Below, one piece after another: positions 31,745 to 39,598 of a stretch of 42,324 nt of DNA. The translations under genes were made by a program, and so were the position numbers. Numbering within the stretch: the first letter of the stretch is position 1; each line of letters starts with the position of its first letter. The DNA is taken from positions 1-42,324 of the forward strand of contig CALLVD010000034.1 in the NCBI GenBank assembly GCA_938010385.1, read 5' to 3'. Below the pieces are notes generated by a model that saw only the letters and a program-made list of their open reading frames with translations, did no database searches and was not told the origin of the DNA. Source of the DNA: an uncultured Robiginitomaculum sp. (GTDB taxonomy: Bacteria; Pseudomonadota; Alphaproteobacteria; Caulobacterales; Maricaulaceae).

Positions 31745-32376
31745 GCGATGCGCCGGCCGCGCGCCACAAACTACATTGGCTGCCTAATGCACTGACCGTA
31801 TCGCGGATATTCTTAATCCCGATATTGGTTTGGCTGATAAACGACACCGGGTTTAATCCCGGCTTGGCCGTTTTCGCGCTGGGCTTATTTATTCTTTGCG
31901 GCATTACTGATTTTATCGACGGCTTCCTGGCCCGAAAATGGAAGGTTACATCAGATTTCGGGCGCATGCTCGACCCCATTGCCGATAAGCTTTTAGTGGC
32001 CGCCTGTCTTATTGCGCTCAGCGTTTTGTCCATGGGCAGTGTCTGGATTTACCTGCCGGCCTTAGTCATTATCGGGCGCGATATCAGCGTCAGCGGCATT
32101 CGCGAATATGCGGCGCTGGCGGGAAAAGTCATGGCCCCGACCAAGCTTGCCAAATGGAAAACCACGTTTGAAATGCTCGGCATCATTCTGGTTCTGGCGT
32201 GGATGGCATTGGCGCAGTCGGACCTGATGGACGCTTTATTTTGGAACGCACCGAAGCCCGGAGACTCAGCCGGTTTACGCGGCCTGTTAATGGCCGCTAT
32301 TGCCACTCTCTGGCTCGCCGCTATCCTCTCCGCCTATACGGGCTTTCACTATTTTCGGGCAGCCTTGCGAAAATAA
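31741..32376 (+). CDS. pgsA: CDP-diacylglycerol--glycerol-3-phosphate 3-phosphatidyltransferase
   Basis: Makes phosphatidylglycerol phosphate, the committed step to phosphatidylglycerol and cardiolipin, in the inner membrane. It has 211 residues and starts with GTG in a 4-nt overlap with the paralogue before it. The complete CDP-alcohol signature is present: D57, D60-G61, A64-R65, G74, D78 and D82 in DFIDGFLARKWKVTSDFGRM followed by LDPIAD. The N-terminal LPNALTVSRIFLIPILVW is typical of PgsA. About five or six membrane helices are visible. Sits downstream of uvrC, as in many proteobacteria. Confidence 0.95.
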   Translation: MSDAPAARHKLHWLPNALTVSRIFLIPILVWLINDTGFNPGLAVFALGLFILCGITDFIDGFLARKWKVTSDFGRMLDPIADKLLVAACLIALSVLSMGSVWIYLPALVIIGRDISVSGIREYAALAGKVMAPTKLAKWKTTFEMLGIILVLAWMALAQSDLMDALFWNAPKPGDSAGLRGLLMAAIATLWLAAILSAYTGFHYFRAALRK

Positions 32377-32431
32377 TTTTCGCCGCCCTACCGAAATAAG
32401 CCCGTCCGTGCGACGTTTTGGCCCGTAGCAA

Positions 32432-32451
32432 GTTAGGTAAGCCTAACGGAG
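32432..32451 (+). promoter_or_regulatory. short inverted repeat abutting the ribosome binding site of the CBS gene
   Basis: GTTAGG (32432-32437) and CCTAAC (32442-32447) form a 6-bp dyad with a four-base loop, and the GGAG ribosome site (32448-32451) begins at the next base, eight bases before the ATG. It could be an operator, or a hairpin that affects ribosome access. Confidence 0.45.
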
Positions 32452-32458
32452 CCAAGAC

Positions 32459-32974
32459 ATGCAAATCAAAAATCGCCCTGAATACGCCTCAAAATTAAAG
32501 CCGCTGACCTGCGGGCCGGACCAAACCGTGACAGACGCCTGTAAGGAAATGTCCGCCCGTAATGTCGGATCAATCATCGTGACTGATGATGACAGCAAAG
32601 TTTTAGGATTGGTGACAGAGCGCGATATTTTCCGCCGCATTATCGCCGAAGACCGTGACCCAAAAATAACGCCGGTCAGCGCCGTCATGACCACAGAGCT
32701 GCGCACAGCGAAAGAAACCGATGACGTCACCGACTGGCTGCGCATTATGTCTAATGAACGGTTTCGCCGCCTGCCGGTTGTGGATGAAAATGACCGGTTG
32801 GTATCGGTCATGTCCCAGGGCGATTTTGTCTCTTACACATGGCCACGGCTCATTGAGAGCGCGAAAACATTGGTCACGTCAGGGGCGAGCAAGAACTATC
32901 AAATGCTGATGATTATCGGCGCCATCCTGATTTACGGCTTAGTCAGCCTGCTGATTTTGGCGCGCGCGCTTTAG
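32459..32974 (+). CDS. tail-anchored CBS-pair protein
   Basis: A 171-residue protein with two CBS motifs, at about 8-65 (TVTDACKEMSARNVGSIIVT, LGLVTERDIFRRI) and 72-130 (VSAVMTTELRTAKETDDVTD, FRRLPVVDENDRLVSVMSQG), followed by one C-terminal membrane helix (MLMIIGAILIYGLVSLLILA). CBS pairs bind adenosine nucleotides and regulate attached or partner proteins. Here the only extra part is the membrane anchor, so a membrane partner is likely but unidentified. A dyad lies immediately before its GGAG ribosome site. It starts 82 bases after pgsA and is convergent with the aminotransferase gene, two bases away. Confidence 0.88.
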   Translation: MQIKNRPEYASKLKPLTCGPDQTVTDACKEMSARNVGSIIVTDDDSKVLGLVTERDIFRRIIAEDRDPKITPVSAVMTTELRTAKETDDVTDWLRIMSNERFRRLPVVDENDRLVSVMSQGDFVSYTWPRLIESAKTLVTSGASKNYQMLMIIGAILIYGLVSLLILARAL

Positions 32975-32976
32975 TC

Positions 32977-33855
32977 CTACAGGCTAATCTTACGGTGTAC
33001 CAGCTTGTCGTAATCATCGGCGAGTTGGTGAATGATATCGCCGACGACGTAGCTGTTACCTTTAATCTCGCGAACAGGCGTGACTTCGGCGGCGGTGCCG
33101 ACAACAAAGCAGCCTTCAAAAGTCGGGAGCTCTTCCGGCATAATGTCACGTTGGTGCACGGTAATGCCACGCTTTTTGGCCAGCGCAATCACGGTTTTAT
33201 AAGTGATTCCGTCGAGCAGAATATCATTGGTCGGGGTATGCAGCTCTCCGTCTTTGACAAAGAAAATATGCGCGCCGGTGCATTCCGCCACACGGCCGCG
33301 ATAATCAAACATCAGGGCATCATCATAGCCTTCCGCTTCTGCGGCGTGTTTGGACATAGTGCAAATCATGTAAAGGCCGGCGCCTTTGGATTTACACGGA
33401 ATTGTATCCGGCGCCGGGCGTTTCCATTTGGCAATGGTCAGGCGAATGCCCTTCATTTTATCCGCAAAATAATTACCCCATTCCCAAACAGCCACGGAGA
33501 GATGGATGGTATTGCCGGACGCCGACACGCCCATTTTCTCGCTGCCGCGCCATGAGAACGGGCGCACATAGGCAGAGCCCAGACCGGATTTGGCGAGCGT
33601 TTCCTTACAGGCGCGGTCAATTTCTTCGCGCGAATACGGAATTTCAAAATCCATATGCTTTGCAGAATTGATAAGACGTTGCGAATGATCTTCGAGCGCG
33701 AAAATCTCGCCGTCATAGGCGCGGTCACCTTCAAACACAGCCGACCCGTAATGCAAGGCATGGGTCAAAACGTGCACTTTGGCATCGCGCCAGTCGACGA
33801 ATTCTCCGTCCATCCAAATATAGCCGTCGCGGTCATGAAAAGGAATGTCAGCCAT
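32977..33855 (-). CDS. ilvE: branched-chain amino acid aminotransferase
   Basis: PLP fold-type IV aminotransferase of 292 residues that interconverts Leu, Ile and Val with their 2-oxoacids. The N-terminus GYIWMDGEFVDWRDAKVHVL and HALHYGSAVFEGDRAY is typical of IlvE. The PLP lysine is K157 in CKSKGAGLYM, and the cofactor-binding Glu is E191 in RVAECTGAHIFFV. The later GITYKTVIALAKKRGI and VVGTAAEVTPV blocks also fit. D-amino acid aminotransferase and aminodeoxychorismate lyase share the fold, but the YGSAVFEG and GTAAEVTPV regions favour a BCAT. It is divergent from a response regulator across 116 bp. Confidence 0.92.
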   Translation of the reverse strand: MADIPFHDRDGYIWMDGEFVDWRDAKVHVLTHALHYGSAVFEGDRAYDGEIFALEDHSQRLINSAKHMDFEIPYSREEIDRACKETLAKSGLGSAYVRPFSWRGSEKMGVSASGNTIHLSVAVWEWGNYFADKMKGIRLTIAKWKRPAPDTIPCKSKGAGLYMICTMSKHAAEAEGYDDALMFDYRGRVAECTGAHIFFVKDGELHTPTNDILLDGITYKTVIALAKKRGITVHQRDIMPEELPTFEGCFVVGTAAEVTPVREIKGNSYVVGDIIHQLADDYDKLVHRKISL

Positions 33856-33945
33856 TGTGATAATCTCTTGCTCTGCTGCCCCTTGCGGAGCCTTAAATTA
33901 GGCGGCATTCTCAACTTGAAACGCCGACTGTCAACGCTAAACACA

Positions 33946-33958
33946 GCGCAAATTGCGC
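33946..33958. promoter_or_regulatory. 13-bp palindrome before the response regulator gene
   Basis: GCGCAA-A-TTGCGC is a perfect dyad 13 bp before the response regulator ATG, in the divergent region shared with ilvE. It may be an operator, possibly for autoregulation, though it is close to the ribosome site. Confidence 0.4.
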
Positions 33959-33971
33959 ATTCAGGGACGTC

Positions 33972-34670
33972 ATGACGACACACGCAGAAAAATCAGGACG
34001 GCGCGACACCCATCTCTTGGTCGTGGACGATGATGACCGCATTCGCGACCTGCTGAAACGCTATCTGGCCAAGCAAGGCTTTCGGGTCAGCGCCGCCGCC
34101 GATGCCGCGGATGCCCGCCGCTTGATGAAAACTCTGGCCTTTGATTGCCTGATCCTTGACGTGATGATGCCGGGCGAGACAGGGTTTGAGCTGACCGAGA
34201 GCCTGCGCGCGCGCTCTGACGTTCCGATTATTTTGCTGACCGCAAAAGGCGAGGCCGGCAGCCGGATTGAAGGCTTAAAACTGGGCGCGGATGATTATAT
34301 GCCCAAACCGTTTGAGCCGGAGGAATTGGTCCTGCGAATCGAAGCCATATTGCGCCGCGTTCCGGACAGCGCAGCTGATCAAGTCTTGACCTTTGGCCCT
34401 TGGGAATTTGACGCGCTGCGAGGCGATTTGACCCGCGCGGGCAACCCAGAAAAATTGACATCCGGAGAAACGGCCCTGCTGTCAACACTGGCCGGGCGGG
34501 TCGGCGTGCCGATTACCCGCCACGTTCTGGCCGAAGCGATCGGGGCAAAATCAGAGCGGGCCGTGGATGTTCAGGTGACGCGCCTGCGCCGCAAAATCGA
34601 GCGCGACAGCGCGGAGCCGGAATTTGTCCTGACCGTGCGGGGCAAGGGCTACAAGCTGGTGGCGGATTAG
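33972..34670 (+). CDS. OmpR/PetR-like two-component response regulator
   Basis: A 232-residue DNA-binding regulator. The receiver domain spans about 12-125, with acidic residues D19-D21, the phosphorylation site D63 (LILDVMMPG), T90 and K112 (DDYMPKPF), all intact. A winged-helix output domain spans about 140-230 (LTSGETALLSTLAGRVGVPI, VDVQVTRLRRKIERD, VRGKGYKLV). No histidine kinase is in the window, so it may be an orphan. In several Rhodobacterales a MarR-type gene (petP) lies between the aminotransferase and this regulator (petR); here it is missing. Its TAG interlocks with the stop of the convergent regulator gene (TTAG). Confidence 0.93.
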   Translation: MTTHAEKSGRRDTHLLVVDDDDRIRDLLKRYLAKQGFRVSAAADAADARRLMKTLAFDCLILDVMMPGETGFELTESLRARSDVPIILLTAKGEAGSRIEGLKLGADDYMPKPFEPEELVLRIEAILRRVPDSAADQVLTFGPWEFDALRGDLTRAGNPEKLTSGETALLSTLAGRVGVPITRHVLAEAIGAKSERAVDVQVTRLRRKIERDSAEPEFVLTVRGKGYKLVAD

Positions 34671-36088
34671 ACCTCAAACCGGAAAATACTCATGCCCCGC
34701 GCGCGTTCATCAAAGGTAAGCTTGCGGTTGAGCGGTGCATGGGCACGCGATCGGCAGTTTTCCCGCTCGCATAAATGACAATTAATCCCAATGGGCGTCG
34801 GGCGGACTGTGTCTAAATTCAGGCCTTCGGCATAAACTAATCGCGGCGCATAGGCGATATCACAGCCCAGACCGATGGCCAGTTTTTGCGCCTGCCGCCC
34901 GAACGCGCCGCCGGCGCGGGTCACGGTTCTGGCAACAGAGAAATAGGTCGTCTCATCCGGCATTTGAATAATCTGCGTGCGCACAGACTCAGGGCCGGCA
35001 AAGACGTCATGAATATTCCAAAGCGGGCACGCCCCGCCAAAGTCGGAAAAATGAAACCGGCCGGCAGAGAACCGCTTGGATACATTGCCGGCCGTATCAA
35101 TGCGCACAAAGAAAAACGGAATGCCCCGCGCATCCGGTTTTTGCAAGGTTGTCAGCCGGTGCGCGGTTTGCTCAAAACTTGTCGCAAACCGGTTGGACAG
35201 CAGGTCAATATCGTAACGGCAGCTTTCCGCCTCTTTCAAAAATTTTGCGTAAGGCATCAGCACGGCGGCCGCGAAATAATTGGCCAGCGAGGTTCGGCAC
35301 AGCCGCTCGGCTTCGCGCGTCTCAAAACCGGCCTGCGCAATAACCGCGTCAATCAAATCCCGATGCTCCAGCATGCCGATTTGATAAGCCATTTGAAACA
35401 CCCGGCCGGACGCCGGCATCAATTCAGAAATATTGATACGCTTGGAATGGCGATCAAAATAGCGCAGCATTTCGGGCATGACGGATATCGGCACAACGCG
35501 AACCGTCAGGCCGTGATCGTTTTTCAGGCGCAGCGTTAAAGCGGTCGACAGACCGGTGCCGGATGTCGCTAATTGCGCTGACAGCGCTTCTGCCGCGCTG
35601 TCGATATCGGGGAAGAAATTACGCCGGCTTTGCAAAAACGTGCGAACCGTTTCGGTCGCTTGCGTAGCCGGGTCCAGCAGGCTGTCAGCGTCAGGACTTG
35701 TTCCGTCCGACAGAGACGCCCGGCGGTAGTTTTTGTAAAGCCGCAAAACCGCCTGCCCTAATTCGGGGTTTATACCGACAATGTCTTCCAAATCCTGACG
35801 CGACACAGTGCCGGCGCCAATGGCCGGGTCGCGCATAGCGTCATGCAGATCGGCCACTAAAGCTGCGTCGCTGCGCCCGGAAAACTCGGCCATGTCAAAA
35901 TCGTAAACTCCGGACAGGCGCAGCAGCACCTTTGCGCTCATCGGGCGCTGATTACGCTCAATGAGGTTTAAGTAAGATGTGGAGATATCCAAATCCTGCG
36001 CCATGCGGGCTTGGGTCAGTCCCAAAGTTTGCCGCAAACGCCGCAAACGCGGCCCAATCATCAGTTTTTGTCCGGCAGATTTTGTCAT
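34667..36088 (-). CDS. RamB/PrpR-like short-chain fatty acyl regulator (XRE, IrrE-like, DUF2083)
   Basis: A 473-residue transcription factor. An XRE helix-turn-helix at about 11-66 (LRRLRQTLGLTQARMAQDLD, TSYLNLIERNQRPM) is followed by a helical region, an IrrE-like domain around 190-320 without a complete HEXXH, and a C-terminal DUF2083 domain. This has cysteines C437, C440 and C445 (CHLCERENC) and a further C354 (GGACPLWNIH). The CX2CX4C spacing matches that reported, as I recall, for the Fe-S site of mycobacterial PrpR. Family members sense acyl-CoA levels and control acetate or propionate genes; RamB acts on aceA/aceB in Corynebacterium. It is divergent from malate synthase and isocitrate lyase, so it is the probable regulator of the glyoxylate shunt here. 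Confidence 0.88.
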   Translation of the reverse strand: MTKSAGQKLMIGPRLRRLRQTLGLTQARMAQDLDISTSYLNLIERNQRPMSAKVLLRLSGVYDFDMAEFSGRSDAALVADLHDAMRDPAIGAGTVSRQDLEDIVGINPELGQAVLRLYKNYRRASLSDGTSPDADSLLDPATQATETVRTFLQSRRNFFPDIDSAAEALSAQLATSGTGLSTALTLRLKNDHGLTVRVVPISVMPEMLRYFDRHSKRINISELMPASGRVFQMAYQIGMLEHRDLIDAVIAQAGFETREAERLCRTSLANYFAAAVLMPYAKFLKEAESCRYDIDLLSNRFATSFEQTAHRLTTLQKPDARGIPFFFVRIDTAGNVSKRFSAGRFHFSDFGGACPLWNIHDVFAGPESVRTQIIQMPDETTYFSVARTVTRAGGAFGRQAQKLAIGLGCDIAYAPRLVYAEGLNLDTVRPTPIGINCHLCERENCRSRAHAPLNRKLTFDERARGMSIFRFEV

Positions 36089-36097
36089 ATCTATTTG

Positions 36098-36120
36098 TTT
36101 ACATAATTTACAAGTTTACA
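36098..36120. promoter_or_regulatory. three TTTACA repeats in the glyoxylate regulator/malate synthase intergenic region
   Basis: TTTACA occurs at 36098, 36107 and 36115, and CTTGTAAC at 36178-36185 is a near-inverted copy of the second site with its flank (TTTACAAG). The two groups lie on either side of the divergent promoter region, so they are plausible binding sites for the RamB/PrpR-like protein. They resemble, but do not equal, the Corynebacterium RamB core TTTGCAAA. Confidence 0.45.
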
Positions 36121-36231
36121 CAAGTGACAATGACTTAGCGGACTTATGCACCTCTAAAAACATGACAAAGGTGATTTCTTGTAACATTTGTATGCCACCG
36201 AATAACGGCACACACTTTACAGGAGACTATC

Positions 36232-37869
36232 ATGGCCGAAGCAGACCCGAATTTGATCCCCCGCCACCGCGTCTTGGCGAAAGTTACAGGAAAGATGCAG
36301 GCAGGATATGACACTGTCTTAACGCCGGATGCGCTTTTGTTTCTGGCCGACCTTGAGCGCAGGTTCGGGCGCACGCGCCGCAATCTGCTCGAAGACCGCG
36401 CGGACCGCCAAGACCGCATCGACCATGGCGAGCTTCCGGGCTTTTTGCCGGAAACGGCTCATGTGCGAAATTCCATGTGGGAAGTCGCCCCTATCCCGGC
36501 GGCGCTGCAAGATCGCCGCGTCGAGATTACCGGACCCGTTGACCGCAAAATGATGATCAATGCGCTTAACAGCGGCGCAAAAATGTTCATGGCGGATTTC
36601 GAAGATGCCTCGTCCCCGACCTTTGCCAATATGATTGAGGGCCAGATGAACATGCGTGATTATGCGCGCGGGACGCTGGCGCATGAGGATAAAGCCCGCG
36701 GCAAGTCCTACGCCCTGAACGCTGACACAGCGACCATGTTGGTGCGTCCGCGCGGCTGGCATTTGACCGAGGATAATATCACCGTCGACGGCAAGCCTAT
36801 GTCCGCGAGCCTGGTCGATTTCGGCCTGCATATTTTTCACAACGGCAAAATGCTGACCGAGAGCGGGACAGGGCCTTTCTACTACCTCCCGAAATTGGAA
36901 AGCCACCGCGAAGCGCGTCTTTGGAATGATGTCTTTAATTTCGCGCAAGTCATTGTCGGCATTCCGAACGGCACCATCAAAGCCACGGTTTTGATTGAAA
37001 CTTTGCCGGCGGCGTTCGAAATGGACGAGATATTATATGAGCTGAAAAACCATATCAGCGGCCTGAATTGCGGGCGCTGGGATTATATCTTCAGCTACAT
37101 CAAGACCCTGCGTAATCACAGCCAATACATGCTCCCCGACAGGGCGCAGGTGGGCATGGACCGCGCATTCTTAAATGCATACTCGCTCAAGCTTATCGAG
37201 ACCTGCCATCGCCGCCGCGCCCACGCTATGGGCGGCATGGCGGCGCAAATCCCGGTCAAGGGTGATGAGGCCGCCAATAAAGCGGCCTTTGCAAAAGTGG
37301 CGGCGGACAAGCTGCGCGAAGTTCGCGCCGGTCATGACGGCACATGGGTCGCGCATCCGGATTTGGTTGCGCCGGCTATGGACGTGTTTAACGCGGAAAT
37401 GCCCGGCAAGCACCAAATGCTGCGCCAACAGGTTATGCCGCGCATCACCGAAGGCTCGCTGCTGACCCCGCATACGGGAACGGCAACCGAAGCCGGCCTG
37501 CGGACCAACATCTCTGTCGGGATTGAATATATCGCAGCTTGGCTGCAGGGGCGCGGCGCCGTGCCTATTCACAATCTGATGGAAGATGCGGCCACGGCGG
37601 AAATTTCGCGCAGCCAAGTCTGGCAATGGCTGCGTCACGGCCAGACCATCGTCAAAGCAGACGGCACGACCACAAAAATGAGCACAGCTTATTTCGAGGC
37701 CGTTTTGGAAGACGAAATGGACGCCATCAAAGCCCGCACCGGCGATGATTTCGCTGCGGGGCATTATCAAAAGGCTGCTGACATTTTCACCAAGACGGCG
37801 ACATCCGTCGAATTTGTCGACTTCCTGACCCTGCCCGCCTATCGCGAGCTTCAAAAAATTCACGCTTAA
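36232..37869 (+). CDS. aceB: malate synthase A
   Basis: Condenses glyoxylate with acetyl-CoA to malate, the second glyoxylate-shunt enzyme. The 545 residues fit the malate synthase A (AceB) type, not the 720-residue G type. Key blocks are AKMFMADFEDASSPTFANMI, LVRPRGWHLTEDNI, the family signature YYLPKLESHREARLWNDVF, ATVLIETLPAAFEMDEILYE, GLNCGRWDYIFSYIKTLRN and, near the C-terminus, EDAATAEISRSQVWQW. AGGAG lies before the ATG. Isocitrate lyase follows after 21 bases, and both share the terminator at 39530. Confidence 0.96.
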   Translation: MAEADPNLIPRHRVLAKVTGKMQAGYDTVLTPDALLFLADLERRFGRTRRNLLEDRADRQDRIDHGELPGFLPETAHVRNSMWEVAPIPAALQDRRVEITGPVDRKMMINALNSGAKMFMADFEDASSPTFANMIEGQMNMRDYARGTLAHEDKARGKSYALNADTATMLVRPRGWHLTEDNITVDGKPMSASLVDFGLHIFHNGKMLTESGTGPFYYLPKLESHREARLWNDVFNFAQVIVGIPNGTIKATVLIETLPAAFEMDEILYELKNHISGLNCGRWDYIFSYIKTLRNHSQYMLPDRAQVGMDRAFLNAYSLKLIETCHRRRAHAMGGMAAQIPVKGDEAANKAAFAKVAADKLREVRAGHDGTWVAHPDLVAPAMDVFNAEMPGKHQMLRQQVMPRITEGSLLTPHTGTATEAGLRTNISVGIEYIAAWLQGRGAVPIHNLMEDAATAEISRSQVWQWLRHGQTIVKADGTTTKMSTAYFEAVLEDEMDAIKARTGDDFAAGHYQKAADIFTKTATSVEFVDFLTLPAYRELQKIHA

Positions 37870-37890
37870 AATTCAAATACGGAGACTATT

Positions 37891-39501
37891 ATGACCAAAC
37901 AAACTTACAGCGAAATTCGCACGCAGCTACTAAAACGCTACCCGGACGGACAAACGCGCAGCGGCGTTCAGATTGATGACATGGTGCAATTGCGCCTGCA
38001 AAACACCTATAATACCCATCTGGATATTGCCCGCGATATGGCCGGCGTCATGCGCGCCGACATGGCCGCCTATGACAAAGACCATCGCCAATCAACGCAA
38101 TCGCTCGGCTGCTGGTCCGGCTTTCACGCGCAGCAAATGATCAAATCGGTCAAGCGCATGAATGGCACAACCAAGGGCGCCTATGTCTATCTGTCCGGAT
38201 GGATGGTCGCCGGCCTGCGCAACAGCTTTGGGCATTTGCCGGATCAATCCATGCACGAAAAAACGTCCGTTGTTGATCTCATCCAAGAGATTTACACATC
38301 CCTGCGCCAGGCCGATGAAGTCGCGCTGAACGATTTGTTCGCGGCGCTGAAAACAGCGCGCGATACCGGCGGCGATATCGATGCAGCGATTGCGGCGATT
38401 GATAATTTCGAAACCCATGTGGTGCCGATTATTGCCGATATTGACGCGGGCTTCGGTAACGAGCATGCGACTTACCTTTTGTCCAAGCAGATGATTTTGG
38501 CCGGCGCGTGCTGCATCCAGATTGAAAACCAAGTCTCTGACGCCAAACAGTGCGGTCACCAAGACGGCAAAGTTACGGTTCCGCGCGAGGAATTTAATGT
38601 CAAACTCAAAGCCGTGCGCCTTGCCTTTGAAGAGTTGGGCGTGGATGACGGCGTGATCGTCGCGCGCACGGACAGTCTCGGCGCAGGCCTGACGCAAAAG
38701 GTGCCGGTCACAAACGGCGCGGACGGCGCGGCGGAGTACATTAAATGGCTTGAGACTGAAGAGATTACCGCCGCCAATCCTTTGATCGAGGGTGAAGTCG
38801 CCCTGATGCAAGACGGTAAAATCGTGCGTCCGGTCCGCTTGCCTAACGGTCTTTATAAATTCAAAGACGGCACCGGCGAGGACCGCGTTGTGGAAGATTG
38901 CATCAGCAGCTTGACCGAAGGCGGCGCGGATATGCTCTGGATTGAAACAGCGACTCCAAATGTGTCGCGCATTGCCGGCATGGTCAATCGCATCAAGCAG
39001 GTCGTGCCCAATGCAAAGCTGACCTATAATAACTCGCCGTCCTTTAACTGGACCCTGAACCTGCGTCAGCAAGTGCGCGAAGAATGGATTGCCGCCGGCA
39101 CTATTCAGCCGTCCGAATTGCCGGGAGGCATTGAGCTGATGTCATCAAAATATGATAATCAACCGCTGGGTCTTGAGACGGACAAACGATTGGCCGCATT
39201 CCAGACTGATATTTCCCGCGAAGCCGGCGTGTTCCATAACCTCATCACCCTGCCGACCTTCCATATGACGGCCAAGTTTATGGATGATCTGGCCAAGGGC
39301 TATTTCGGCGAGCGTAAGATGGAAGCTTATGTCAACACCATTCAGCGCGAAGAAATTCGCGGCGGCGTGTCGGCGGTGAAACATCAACACGAAGTCGGTT
39401 CTGACCTCGGCGATACATTTAAAGAAATGGTCGCCGGCGAGCGCGCCTTGAAGGCCGGCGGTCACGCCAACACCATGAACCAATTTGATCAGGTCGCATA
39501 A
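37891..39501 (+). CDS. aceA: isocitrate lyase, long (Pseudomonas-type) form
   Basis: Splits isocitrate to succinate and glyoxylate. It has 536 residues, longer than the 434-residue E. coli enzyme and like the 531-residue form of Pseudomonas aeruginosa. The catalytic loop is KQCGH (219-223, C221) where short forms have KKCGH. Other blocks are PIIADIDAGFGNEHATYLLS, CCIQIENQVSDAKQCGHQDG, VIVARTDSLGAGLT, ADMLWIETATPNV and LTYNNSPSFNW. A good GGAG site precedes the ATG. It forms a two-gene operon with aceB under the divergent RamB/PrpR-like regulator. Confidence 0.96.
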   Translation: MTKQTYSEIRTQLLKRYPDGQTRSGVQIDDMVQLRLQNTYNTHLDIARDMAGVMRADMAAYDKDHRQSTQSLGCWSGFHAQQMIKSVKRMNGTTKGAYVYLSGWMVAGLRNSFGHLPDQSMHEKTSVVDLIQEIYTSLRQADEVALNDLFAALKTARDTGGDIDAAIAAIDNFETHVVPIIADIDAGFGNEHATYLLSKQMILAGACCIQIENQVSDAKQCGHQDGKVTVPREEFNVKLKAVRLAFEELGVDDGVIVARTDSLGAGLTQKVPVTNGADGAAEYIKWLETEEITAANPLIEGEVALMQDGKIVRPVRLPNGLYKFKDGTGEDRVVEDCISSLTEGGADMLWIETATPNVSRIAGMVNRIKQVVPNAKLTYNNSPSFNWTLNLRQQVREEWIAAGTIQPSELPGGIELMSSKYDNQPLGLETDKRLAAFQTDISREAGVFHNLITLPTFHMTAKFMDDLAKGYFGERKMEAYVNTIQREEIRGGVSAVKHQHEVGSDLGDTFKEMVAGERALKAGGHANTMNQFDQVA

Positions 39502-39529
39502 TAAAAGCAATTAAGTCCTGATTAAGCCG

Positions 39530-39573
39530 CCCCGCTCCCGCGCTGTCCTCCGACGCGGGGGCGGGGTTTTTTT
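39530..39573 (+). terminator. strong rho-independent terminator after the aceB-aceA operon
   Basis: CCCCGCTCCCGCG (39530-39542) pairs with CGCGGGGGCGGGG (39554-39566) in a 13-bp stem with one T-G pair and an 11-base loop, followed by seven Ts. Confidence 0.95.
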
Positions 39574-39598
39574 GCTCTAAATCTTATCCGGATAAATC

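Noticed and set aside
37171-39072. Long minus-strand frames (230 and 326 codons) opposite aceB and aceA
   Set aside because: Both lie antisense to unmistakable enzymes and show no domain.
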